The position numbers were made by a program, and so were the translations under genes. 64,000 nucleotides of DNA from Micromonospora coxensis (GTDB taxonomy: Bacteria > Actinomycetota > Actinomycetes > Mycobacteriales > Micromonosporaceae), in the NCBI RefSeq assembly GCF_900090295.1, contig NZ_LT607753.1, positions 2,976,001 to 3,040,000 of the forward strand. The letters are read 5' to 3'. Below are positions 35,309 to 43,147 of the stretch, piece by piece. Within the stretch, counting starts at the first letter, position 1; each line of letters begins with the position of its first letter. The notes under the pieces were generated by a model, which did not search any database, was not told the DNA's origin, and saw only the letters and a program-made list of their open reading frames with translations.

Positions 35309-35935
35309 TCAGGACTCCTTGACCGCGATGGTCTCGACGGTGTTGGCCACGTGCTCGAAGGCGTCGCAGGCGGCCTCCAGCTCGTCGGCGACCTCCTTCA
35401 TCTTCAGCACGGTCAGCGCGTCGTACTCGCCGGAGAAGAGGCGGACCAGCAGCATCCGGTACGCCTGGTCGCCGTCGTTCTCCAGCCGGTTGCACTCGAT
35501 CCAGTAGTCCTCGAGGTCCTTCATCGACCGCAGCCGGGGCATCGCCTCGGCGGTCAGCTTGGCCTGCTGGTCGAGGACGTTGACCATCTCGTGCATCTCG
35601 CGGGGCAGCGAGGGGAGCTTGGTCAGGCCGTACAGGTAGAGCAGGTTGCCGACCGCCTCCAGGTGGTCCATCACGTCGTCGAGCAGCGAGCCCAGACGGT
35701 AGATGTCCTCCCGGTCGAACGGGGTGATGAAGGTCGAGTTGATCTTCTTGTAGAGCTCGTGGGTGATCTGGTCGCTGTCGTGCTCGACCTCGGTCAGCCG
35801 CTCGCTCACCGACTGCACCTCGACGTCGGGCAGGGCCAGCTCGTTGAGCAGTGCGGTGCCCTTCACCAGGTTCTGCGCGGCCCTGGTGAAGAGCTCGTAG
35901 AAGGCGCCCTCGTTCGGGCGGAAGGAAAACTTCAC
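35309..35935 (-). CDS. DUF47 (PhoU-like) protein, Pit accessory regulator
   Basis: A 208-residue all-helical protein of the DUF47/PhoU-like family. It starts MKFSFRPNEGAFYELFTRAAQNL and has the metal-binding type motifs EVEHDSDQITHEL and DREDIYRLGSLLDDVMDHLEA. Such proteins occur next to pit genes and modulate Pit transport. The GTG at 35935 is read from the conserved N-terminus. It is the first gene of the pit operon, with a PHO box 120 bp upstream. Confidence 0.9.
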   Translation of the reverse strand: MKFSFRPNEGAFYELFTRAAQNLVKGTALLNELALPDVEVQSVSERLTEVEHDSDQITHELYKKINSTFITPFDREDIYRLGSLLDDVMDHLEAVGNLLYLYGLTKLPSLPREMHEMVNVLDQQAKLTAEAMPRLRSMKDLEDYWIECNRLENDGDQAYRMLLVRLFSGEYDALTVLKMKEVADELEAACDAFEHVANTVETIAVKES

Positions 35936-36054
35936 AGCACGGACCTCGTCGTGTCGGTGGAAGGGTGGCCGTCGCCCCGGACGGGCGTCTGCTCTGGGCA
36001 TGCTAGGTACCCCACGGAACCGGGCATCGACCGGCCCACCCCTGGTCAGGCCCG

Positions 36055-36087
36055 ATTCACCGTTCGTTCACCCGCCGTTCACCTTGG
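36055..36087 (+). promoter_or_regulatory. Three-unit PHO box upstream of the pit operon
   Basis: Three contiguous 11-bp units read ATTCACCGTTC, GTTCACCCGCC and GTTCACCTTGG, close to the Streptomyces PhoP consensus. They overlap the last codons and stop of ppk2 and lie upstream of the DUF47-pit operon. The repeats point along the plus strand, opposite to both genes, so PhoP could activate pit in reverse orientation, repress it, or act on ppk2. Confidence 0.75.
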
Positions 36088-37057
36088 TCCTCTCGTCCCC
36101 GTCCCGCAACCGCTGGCGTTCCCGCTGCACGTCGAAACCGGCTGCCGGATACCCCAGATGCAAGGTGTCGAACGTCTCCCGCAGCAGGTGGGCCACCGCC
36201 CAGTCCCGGTACCACTTGCGGTCCGCCGGGACCACGAACCAGGGCGCGGCGTCCGGTCCGCACCGCCCCAGCGCCTCGGCGTACGCCGCTTGGTAGTCGT
36301 CCCAGCGGGCCCGGGAGTCGAGGTCGGCCGGGTTGTACTTCCAGTGCTTCGTCGGGTCGGTCAGCCGCTCCATCAGCCGCTCCCCCTGCTCCGCGCGGGA
36401 GATGTGCAGCATCACCTTCACCAGGGTCACCCCCGCCTCGACCAGCTCCCGCTCGAAGGCGTTGATCTCGTCGTACCGGGCCCGCCAGGCGGCCTCCGGC
36501 ACCAGCGCGTCGACCCGGGCCACCAGCACGTCCTCGTAGTGGGAGCGGTTGAACACACCCACGTAGCCGGGCGGCGGCAGGGCACGGCGGATCCGCCACA
36601 GGAAGTCGTGCCGCGCCTCCTCCTCCGTCGGCGGGCCGAAGGAGCGGATGTGCAGCCCGAGCGGGTTCATCGCGCCGGCCACCCGTTTGACCGTGCCGTC
36701 CTTGCCGCCGCAGTCCATCGCCTGGAGCACCAGCAACAGCCGCGGCGGCCGTCCCCCGTCGAGGTGGGCGTCGGCCGCCGTCGGCGCGCCCGTCGGGGCG
36801 TCCGCGCCGGCCGCGGCCTTGGCGGTGGCGAAGAGCATCTCCTGCTGCCGGCCGAGCCCGGCGCCGATCAGCTCGACCTGGGCGCGCGCCCACGCCTTGC
36901 GTTCCCGGCCGATCCCGGCCGCCGCCGGCAGCCCGGGCGTCGCGCGCGGATCCACCGCGTCGAGGTCGACCGTGCCGCCGTCCGGGGCGGCCCGCAGCAA
37001 CTCCCGCATCGTGCCACCCTCCGGCGGCACGACCTCCGACTCGTCGATCACACCCAT
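36068..37057 (-). CDS. ppk2: Polyphosphate kinase 2 family protein
   Basis: A 329-residue PPK2. The Walker A-like motif is MDCGGKDGTVK and the lid/Walker B region holds NRSHYEDVLVARVDALVP. The terminal part includes DPTKHWKYNPADLDSRARWDDYQAAY and VPADRKWYRDWAVAHLL. PPK2 enzymes phosphorylate nucleotides from polyphosphate; the GGKDGT loop is typical of class I/III, which use NDP or NMP. ATG 37057 opens the family N-terminus. It sits beside the phosphate-transport genes and its 3' end overlaps a PHO box. Confidence 0.9.
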   Translation of the reverse strand: MGVIDESEVVPPEGGTMRELLRAAPDGGTVDLDAVDPRATPGLPAAAGIGRERKAWARAQVELIGAGLGRQQEMLFATAKAAAGADAPTGAPTAADAHLDGGRPPRLLLVLQAMDCGGKDGTVKRVAGAMNPLGLHIRSFGPPTEEEARHDFLWRIRRALPPPGYVGVFNRSHYEDVLVARVDALVPEAAWRARYDEINAFERELVEAGVTLVKVMLHISRAEQGERLMERLTDPTKHWKYNPADLDSRARWDDYQAAYAEALGRCGPDAAPWFVVPADRKWYRDWAVAHLLRETFDTLHLGYPAAGFDVQRERQRLRDGDERTKVNGG

Positions 37058-37219
37058 CCCCCGATCCTCACCCACTCCGCCACCCCCCGCCTCCCGAGCC
37101 CGCCCGCCCCCGCCCGGCCGGGTCGCCCGGGCGTACGGGGGGTGGCCGTACGGGCGGGGGCGGCGGGGTGGGCGGTGGTTGGGGAGAATGCGGGGCGACC
37201 ACGGGGGAGGCGGGCGGTG

Positions 37220-38185
37220 ATGGTGGACGCGGCGGCGGAGTTCGAGGCAGAGCGCGCGCGGCTGACGGCGGTGGCGTACCGGATGCTGGGCAGCCGGAGC
37301 GAGGCCGAGGACGCCGTGCAGGAGACCTGGCTGCGCTACGCCACGGCACTGGGCGACCCGGCCGCCCGGGCCGAGGTACGGCACCTCGGCGGCTGGTTGA
37401 CCACCACCTGCGCCCGGATCTGCCTGGACGTGCTCCGTTCGGCCCGAGTACGCCGGGAGACGTACCCGGGGCAGTGGCTGCCCGAGCCGCTGGTGACCCC
37501 GCTGCGGCCGGCCGCCGGGGCGGACGGCTACGCCCCCGACCCGGCCGAGCGCGCCGTGCGCCGCGACCAGGTCGGCACGGCGCTGCTGGTGGTGCTGGAG
37601 CGGCTCACCCCCGAGCAGCGCGTCGCGTTCGTCCTGCACGACGTCTTCGCGGTGCCGTTCGCCCGGATCGCCGAGGCGCTCGGCACCAGCCCGGAGGCGG
37701 CCCGGCAGCTCGCCTCCCGGGCACGTCGCGCGGTGCACGCGCCGGACGCCCCGCGACACACCGCCGACCTGGCCGAACAGCGGCGGGTGGTGGCCGCGTT
37801 CGTCGCCGCCACCGAGTCCGGCGACCTGAACGCGCTGCTCCGGGTGCTCGCCCCCGACGTGCTGCTGATCGGCGACAGCGGCGGCCACTTCCCGTCGGCC
37901 CGCCGCCCGGTCACCGGCGCGGACAACGTCGGCCGCTTCGTGCTGGGGCTCTTCGGCCGGGCCGGCCGGTACGGCCAACGGATGCGGGGCGGGCCGGTGC
38001 TGGTGGACGGCTCGCTCGGGCTGCAACTGGAGACCGTGCACACCGACGGCCGGCTGCTGCGGCTGGTGGTCGCCTACGCCGTGCACGAGGGGCGGATCAC
38101 CGGCGTCTTCTTCCAGCTCAACCCGGACAAGCTGCACCACCTGCCGGCGGTCCCCACCGACGCCGCCTGGCCGCCGCCCCGGTGA
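37220..38185 (+). CDS. ECF sigma factor with C-terminal SnoaL-like domain (ECF41/SigJ-like)
   Basis: A 321-residue sigma factor. Sigma2 covers residues 8-80 (YRMLGSRSEAEDAVQETWLRY) and sigma4 about 125-180 (RLTPEQRVAFVLHDVFAVPFARIAEALGTSPEAARQLASRARRAV). An NTF2/SnoaL-like extension follows. The linker has WLPEP, the ECF41 mark, while the usual DGGGK of the extension reads DSGGH. In ECF41 the extension controls sigma activity in place of an anti-sigma factor. The usual COE-type partner (carboxymuconolactone decarboxylase, oxidoreductase or epimerase) is not adjacent. ATG 37220 has a GGAGG about 10 nt upstream. Confidence 0.88.
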   Translation: MVDAAAEFEAERARLTAVAYRMLGSRSEAEDAVQETWLRYATALGDPAARAEVRHLGGWLTTTCARICLDVLRSARVRRETYPGQWLPEPLVTPLRPAAGADGYAPDPAERAVRRDQVGTALLVVLERLTPEQRVAFVLHDVFAVPFARIAEALGTSPEAARQLASRARRAVHAPDAPRHTADLAEQRRVVAAFVAATESGDLNALLRVLAPDVLLIGDSGGHFPSARRPVTGADNVGRFVLGLFGRAGRYGQRMRGGPVLVDGSLGLQLETVHTDGRLLRLVVAYAVHEGRITGVFFQLNPDKLHHLPAVPTDAAWPPPR

Positions 38186-38192
38186 ACCCGGC

Positions 38193-38699
38193 TCAGACCA
38201 CCAGGGTCAGCCACTTCCGGTACGACGTGGCGAACGGCTCGGTGCCGTCGCCCAGCGCGTCGAGCAACCACGCCGACGCCGCCTCGGCCTCGGCGACCAG
38301 GTCGTCCGGGTAGCCGAACCGCTCCCGGTGCACGGCGAACTCGTCCTCGTCGCGCAGCTCGACCAGGCCGGTGGCGCGGCGACGCACCACGTCCAGGTCG
38401 AGGTCGATCAGGTGCACCGTGTCGTCGCCCTCCCACCGGGCGGGGGTGGTGATGTCGCAGTAGACCTCGCTGGTGCGCGGCGGCGGGTTGAACATCCCGG
38501 TCCACCAGGCGTGGTGCGGCACCAGGAGCACGAACGGGATCTGCTCGACCGAGGGCCGGCCGTGGTAGACCGACTCGGTGCCGGCCGGCACGCCCAGCCA
38601 GACGCCGAGGTCGTCCTCGGTGAGCCGGCGGGCCGGGTAGTCGCGGTGGGCGCTGCCGTCGTACTTGCGGTAGATCACACGGACCACATCGCTCGGCAT
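38193..38699 (-). CDS. DUF402 domain protein
   Basis: A 168-residue DUF402 protein (FomD-like/nucleoside phosphatase fold). Conserved Asp/Glu/Tyr ligands are visible in WTGMFNPPPRTSEVYCDITTPARWEGDDTVHLIDLDLDV and VELRDEDEFAVHRERFGYP. Relatives hydrolyse nucleoside di/triphosphates or CMP-linked intermediates. ATG 38699 is chosen over GTG 38708 because TAGGGT (38707-38712) lies exactly 7 nt upstream. It is convergent with the ECF gene. Confidence 0.85.
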   Translation of the reverse strand: MPSDVVRVIYRKYDGSAHRDYPARRLTEDDLGVWLGVPAGTESVYHGRPSVEQIPFVLLVPHHAWWTGMFNPPPRTSEVYCDITTPARWEGDDTVHLIDLDLDVVRRRATGLVELRDEDEFAVHRERFGYPDDLVAEAEAASAWLLDALGDGTEPFATSYRKWLTLVV

Positions 38700-38836
38700 G
38701 AGTCGCACCCTAGCCGATTCCGCCCAGCGGTCGCTGCGGGGAAGTTACCGGACGCGGCCGGCCGGTTTCCGTACCGTGACCGCGCCACCCGGGCGGCGGC
38801 CCGGCCGGTGTCGGGGCCGGCGGGTACCGTCGCACG

Positions 38837-40993
38837 GTGACTCCGCCGCGCACCGCCACCGGATCCGCCACCCCGACGGCCCGTAGCCGGCGACGAGGCG
38901 TCCGGCCCAGTGGCACCGAACTGCTGGCCGCGGCGGTCGGCGCGGTCCCCGGTGGCGCGGCCCGTCCCGGCCAGCAGCAGATGACCGAGGCGATCGAGCG
39001 CAGCGTGGCCGCAGGCGAGCACCTGCTGGTCCAGGCCGGCACCGGCACCGGCAAGTCGCTGGCGTACCTCGCTCCCGCGCTGACCGTGGACGGCCCGGTG
39101 GTGGTCTCCACCGCCACCCTGGCGTTGCAGTCCCAGCTCGTCGAGCACGACCTGCCCCGGCTCGCCGAGGCGGTGGAGCCGCTGCTCGGCCGCCGGCCCA
39201 CCTTCGCCGTGCTCAAGGGCCGGCACCACTACCTCTGCCTGGCCCGGCTGGACAGCTCCACCGAGGACGAACCCGGCGACACCCTCTTCGACGCCCCGGG
39301 CGGCGGCTCCGGCGGCGGCACCAAGTGGCTCGGCGAGGCCGGGCGGCTCGGCAAGCAGATCCAGCGGCTGCGCGACTGGGCCGACGAGACGCACACCGGT
39401 GACCGGGACGAACTGGACCCGGGCGTGGACGACCAGGCCTGGCGGCTGGTGTCGATGCCGGCGCGCGAGTGCGTGGGGGCCACCCGCTGCCCGTTCGGCC
39501 AGGAGTGCTTCGCCGAGGCGTCCCGGGCGCGGGCCCGCGAGGCCGACATCGTGGTCACCAACCACAGCCTGCTCGCGGTGGACATGCTCGCCGGCCGGCA
39601 CATCGTGCCGCCGCACAAGCTGCTGATCGTCGACGAGGCGCACGAGCTGGCCGACCGGGTCTCCTCGGCCGCCCAGGCGGAGCTGGTCCCCGAGCTGATC
39701 GACCGGTCCACCCGGCGGGCCCGGCCGCTGCTCAAGCCGGACGTCGCCGACCGGCTCACCGAGGCCGGCGACGCGCTCGCCGTCGGGTTGGCCGAGGCGC
39801 CGGCCGGGCGGCTCACCGCCGGGCTGCCGGCCCCGCTGCGCGAGGCGTGCACGCTGCTCGACGGGGCGACCCGGGCCGCGCTGGACGCGATCGGCGAGGT
39901 CAAGTCGGACGACCCGGACCCGGTCCGCAAGCAGCAGGCCAAGGCGGTGCTGGACGAGCTGTCCACCACCGCGCAGCGGCTGCTGGAGGAGGCCGACCAC
40001 GACGTGGCCTGGGTGGAGAAGCCGGAGAACGGCAGCCGCCGCGCGCTGGTCGTCGCGCCGCTCTCGGTCGCCGGCACCCTCGCCTCCCACCTGTACGACG
40101 AGCGCACCGTCGTCGCCACCTCGGCCACCCTGACCCTGGGCGGCAGGTTCGACACGGTGGCCCGCGCGCTCGGGCTGGACGCTCCCCCGCCCGCCCCGCC
40201 GTCACCGGCCGCCGCGGCCCTCGCCGCCAGCACCGCCCGGGGCGACGCGGCGGCCCCCACCCCGGTGGCCACCGCCGCCGGCAGCCGGGCCGCCACCGGC
40301 ACCGTCCCGGCCACCGAGGGGCCCGGGTGGCGGTCGCTGGACGTCGGCTCCCCGTTCGACTACGCCCGGCAGGGCATCCTCTACGTCGCCGCGCACCTGC
40401 CCCGCCCCAGCGTCTCCGGGCTGCCCGAGGCGGCCGGCGAGGAGCTGCTGGCGCTGGTCGGCGCGCTCGGTGGTCGTACCCTCGGGCTCTTCTCCTCGCG
40501 ACGGGCCGCGCAGCAGGCCGCGGAGCTGGTCCGGGCGCGGACCGACCTGCCGGTGCTGTTGCAGGGCGAGGAGGCGCTGCCGCTGCTGGTCCGCCGTTTC
40601 CGGGAGGAACGGTCGAGCTGCCTGTTCGGGGTGATGTCGCTCTGGCAGGGGGTGGACGTGCCGGGCGACTCCTGCCAGCTCGTGGTGATCGACCGGCTGC
40701 CCTTCCCCCGCCCGGACGAGCCCCTCGCGGCGGCCCGCGCGGCGGCGGTGGACGCCGGCGGCGGCTCCGGCTTCGCCTCGGTCAGCGTGCCGATCGCCGC
40801 GGTACGGCTGGCCCAGGGCGTGGGCCGGTTGATCCGGGCGACCGGCGACCGGGGCGTCGTCGCGGTGCTCGACTCGCGGCTGGAGACCGCCCGGGGCTAC
40901 GGGCCGTTCCTGCGCCGCTCGCTGCCGCCGTTCTGGTACACCACCCGCCCCGAGGTGGCCCGGGGTGCCCTCGAACGCCTCGCCAAGGCCTGA
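38837..40993 (+). CDS. ATP-dependent DNA helicase, DinG/XPD family
   Basis: A 718-residue superfamily 2 Fe-S helicase. Walker A is QAGTGTGKSLAYLAPAL and the DEAH box is LLIVDEAHELADR. The four Cys expected for the Fe-S cluster are in HYLCL, RECVG, TRCPF and QECF. The C-terminal motif VI is LAQGVGRLIRATGDRG. It should unwind DNA 5' to 3', with roles in repair or R-loop removal. The region near residues 440-500 has a low-complexity Ala/Pro insert. The GTG start follows TACCGT by 6 nt (leaderless). Confidence 0.9.
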   Translation: MTPPRTATGSATPTARSRRRGVRPSGTELLAAAVGAVPGGAARPGQQQMTEAIERSVAAGEHLLVQAGTGTGKSLAYLAPALTVDGPVVVSTATLALQSQLVEHDLPRLAEAVEPLLGRRPTFAVLKGRHHYLCLARLDSSTEDEPGDTLFDAPGGGSGGGTKWLGEAGRLGKQIQRLRDWADETHTGDRDELDPGVDDQAWRLVSMPARECVGATRCPFGQECFAEASRARAREADIVVTNHSLLAVDMLAGRHIVPPHKLLIVDEAHELADRVSSAAQAELVPELIDRSTRRARPLLKPDVADRLTEAGDALAVGLAEAPAGRLTAGLPAPLREACTLLDGATRAALDAIGEVKSDDPDPVRKQQAKAVLDELSTTAQRLLEEADHDVAWVEKPENGSRRALVVAPLSVAGTLASHLYDERTVVATSATLTLGGRFDTVARALGLDAPPPAPPSPAAAALAASTARGDAAAPTPVATAAGSRAATGTVPATEGPGWRSLDVGSPFDYARQGILYVAAHLPRPSVSGLPEAAGEELLALVGALGGRTLGLFSSRRAAQQAAELVRARTDLPVLLQGEEALPLLVRRFREERSSCLFGVMSLWQGVDVPGDSCQLVVIDRLPFPRPDEPLAAARAAAVDAGGGSGFASVSVPIAAVRLAQGVGRLIRATGDRGVVAVLDSRLETARGYGPFLRRSLPPFWYTTRPEVARGALERLAKA

Positions 40994-40997
40994 ACAC

Positions 40998-41037
40998 GCC
41001 GGAGCCGCCCGGCCCCGAGGGGTCGGGCGGCTCCGGC
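40998..41037. terminator. Hairpin terminator between helicase and AI-2E permease genes
   Basis: GCCGGAGCCGCCCG pairs with CGGGCGGCTCCGGC (14 bp) around a 12-nt loop that can itself fold (CCCC with GGGG). It probably serves both convergent genes. Confidence 0.8.
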
Positions 41038-41047
41038 GGGTGGACGG

Positions 41048-42346
41048 TCAGGGCGCCTGGGAGGCGACCACCACCGCGTCGGGCGGGGTGTCCGGCACGG
41101 TACGGGCGGCGAGCCGGCGCACGGCGGTGTTGAGCACCGCGATCAGCGGCACCGCGACCAGCGCGCCGGTGATGCCGGCCAGCACCACGCCGGCGGCGAT
41201 CCCGATGATCACCGCGAGCGGGTGGATGGCCACCGCCCGACCCATGATCAGCGGCTGGAGCAGGTGGCCCTCGACCTGCTGCACGCCGATCACCACGCCC
41301 AGGATGATCAGCGCGGTCACCGGGCCGCTGTCGACCAGCGCCACCAGCACCGCGACCCCGCCGGAGAGGGTGGCCCCGACGATCGGGATGAACGCGCCGA
41401 GGAAGACCAGCGCGGCCAGGGGGAAGGCGAACGGCACGTCGAAGATGACCAGGAAGACGCCGATGCCGACCGCGTCGATGAAGGCCACCAGGACGGTCGC
41501 GCGGACGTACGCGCCGAGCGTGGCCCAGGAGGCCCGGCCGGCGTCGTCGACCTTCCAGCGGGCCGCCACCGGCAGCAGCCGGACCAGGAACCGCCAGATG
41601 TTGTTGCCGTCACGCAGGAAGAAGAACGTGGCGAACAGCACCAGGATGGCGCCGGTCAGCACCTCGGCCAGCGTGGTCGCGGTGGAGAGCGCCCCGCTGG
41701 TGAACTTCTCGGTGTTGCCGTTGACCCACGCCTGCCCCTCGTCGATGTACCGCTCGAGCTGCCCGTCGGAGAGGTGCAGCGGACCGGTCTTGAGCCAGTC
41801 CTGGATCTGCCGTACGCCCTGCGACGACTTCTCGCTCAGCTCCGGCACGCCCTGGATGAACTCGTTCACCACCAGGGTCAACGTGCCGACCACCGCGGCC
41901 AGGCCACCGACCAGCACCACGCCGGTCGCCAGCGACCTCGGGAAGCGGGCCCGCAGCAGCCAGCCCACGGCCGGGGCGAGCAGCGCGGAGAGCAGCAGCG
42001 CGACGGCCAGCGGGATGATCACGATGCTGATCGTCCCGACGATCTTCAGCAGCGCCCAGGTCACCACGCCGATCACGATCAGCCGCCACGACCAGGCGGC
42101 GGCGATGCGCAGGGCGTGCGGCACGTCCGCGTCGTCACGGCTGGCGGTGGAGTTGTGCATCGCGGCGGGAGGCTCCGCGCCGACGACGGTGGCCGACAAC
42201 GGCGCCACCGGGCCCGGCGACACGGGCGAGGCGACCCCGGGATCCGTCGACACCGGGGTCTCCTCGGCGCGACCCGCGCGCACCGAATCCCGTCCGGACT
42301 CGTACGCACGGCGCAGCCGGGCGCGTACCCGCTCGAAGCGGCTCAA
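41048..42346 (-). CDS. AI-2E family transporter (PerM-type permease)
   Basis: A 432-residue membrane protein. A charged N-terminus of about 80 residues leads into the AI-2E/PerM fold, with paired helices at about 85-145, the long extracytoplasmic segment (EFIQGVPELSEKSSQGVRQIQDWL), and terminal helices with GAFIPIVGATLSGGVAVLVAL and QQVEGHLLQPLIMGRAVAIHPL. The substrate is unknown; AI-2 export is shown for few members. The TTG at 42346 is chosen because AGGAGG stands 5 nt upstream; GTG 42352 is the alternative. Confidence 0.85.
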   Translation of the reverse strand: MSRFERVRARLRRAYESGRDSVRAGRAEETPVSTDPGVASPVSPGPVAPLSATVVGAEPPAAMHNSTASRDDADVPHALRIAAAWSWRLIVIGVVTWALLKIVGTISIVIIPLAVALLLSALLAPAVGWLLRARFPRSLATGVVLVGGLAAVVGTLTLVVNEFIQGVPELSEKSSQGVRQIQDWLKTGPLHLSDGQLERYIDEGQAWVNGNTEKFTSGALSTATTLAEVLTGAILVLFATFFFLRDGNNIWRFLVRLLPVAARWKVDDAGRASWATLGAYVRATVLVAFIDAVGIGVFLVIFDVPFAFPLAALVFLGAFIPIVGATLSGGVAVLVALVDSGPVTALIILGVVIGVQQVEGHLLQPLIMGRAVAIHPLAVIIGIAAGVVLAGITGALVAVPLIAVLNTAVRRLAARTVPDTPPDAVVVASQAP

Positions 42347-42504
42347 GCGCACCTCCTGGAAATGAAACGGGCCGCCCCACGACGGTCCGGACAGGGTACG
42401 TCCGACAGCCGACACCGTAGGGCAGTTCCGCCACACATTGCCCCCCGCCCGTTCCGCTCAACCACCCCGACGACCCGCGACCCGGCACGCGGTAGCGTCT
42501 TCGC

Positions 42505-42852
42505 GTGACCGCCGACCCGAACCTCGACTCCGGCCTGCCGATCCGCCTGCTGCACGACCGCGTGCTGGTGCGGATGGAGGGGAGCGAGGGTGAGCGCCGT
42601 TCCACCGCCGGCATCGTGATTCCGGCCACCGCCGCCGTGGGCAAGCGACTGGCCTGGGCGACCGCGGTGGGCGTCGGCCCGAACGTCCGCTCGATCGTCT
42701 CCGGCGACCGGGTGCTCTTCGACCCGGACGACCGCTCCGAGGTGGAACTGCACGGCCGGGGGTACGTCCTGCTGCGGGAGCGGGACGTGCACGCCGTCGC
42801 CGCCGAACGGGTGGAGAACGAGCCCACCGGCAACACCGGCCTCTACCTGTAG
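42505..42852 (+). CDS. GroES-family (Cpn10-like) protein, separate from groEL
   Basis: A 115-residue Cpn10-fold protein: LHDRVLVRMEG, a mobile-loop segment RRSTAGIVIPA, VGPNVRSIVSGDRVLF and YVLLRERDVHAV. It is longer than classical GroES (about 97 residues), with extra residues at both ends. It stands alone about 14 kb from groEL, so it is probably a paralogue and the genuine groES lies elsewhere. The GTG at 42505 follows TAGCGT by 6 nt. Confidence 0.83.
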   Translation: MTADPNLDSGLPIRLLHDRVLVRMEGSEGERRSTAGIVIPATAAVGKRLAWATAVGVGPNVRSIVSGDRVLFDPDDRSEVELHGRGYVLLRERDVHAVAAERVENEPTGNTGLYL

Positions 42853-42938
42853 CCACCCTCCGCACCGCGGGACGCGACGGCCGTTTGTGCCGCTGTCCGG
42901 CGGGAAGCCAGGCGCATCCAGCGCCCTGGGGAGGGACG

Positions 42939-43106
42939 ATGCCGGTATTCGTGAAGAAGGTGCTGCTCTGGGGCGGCGTCGCCTTCCTGTTCTACTTCAT
43001 GGCGTTCCGGCCGGACGGCGCGGCACAGATGTTCAAGGCGATCGGGGCCGGGCTGATGGCGATGTTCCAAGGGCTCGGCGACTTCATGACCAGCCTGATG
43101 ACCTGA
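42939..43106 (+). CDS. Small membrane protein (55 aa)
   Basis: Encodes MPVFVKKVLLWGGVAFLF and a second half ending GLGDFMTSLMT. One clear transmembrane helix (residues 8-24) is followed by an amphipathic Met/Phe-rich helix (AAQMFKAIGAGLMAMFQGLGDFM). ATG 42939 has an excellent GGGAGGGACG ribosome-binding site. Size and pattern fit a small conserved actinobacterial protein, but I cannot name a function. It is in the same direction as the GroES-like gene, 86 bp downstream. Confidence 0.75.
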   Translation: MPVFVKKVLLWGGVAFLFYFMAFRPDGAAQMFKAIGAGLMAMFQGLGDFMTSLMT

Positions 43107-43147
43107 CCGCGCCGCCGGCCCCCCACCGGCGACACGTGGGACACCGC

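Noticed and set aside
37132..37152. Inverted repeat CGTACGG/CCGTACG in the ppk2-ECF intergenic region
   Set aside because: Short, in a very G-rich stretch, and not aligned with any promoter element, so it was not called an operator.
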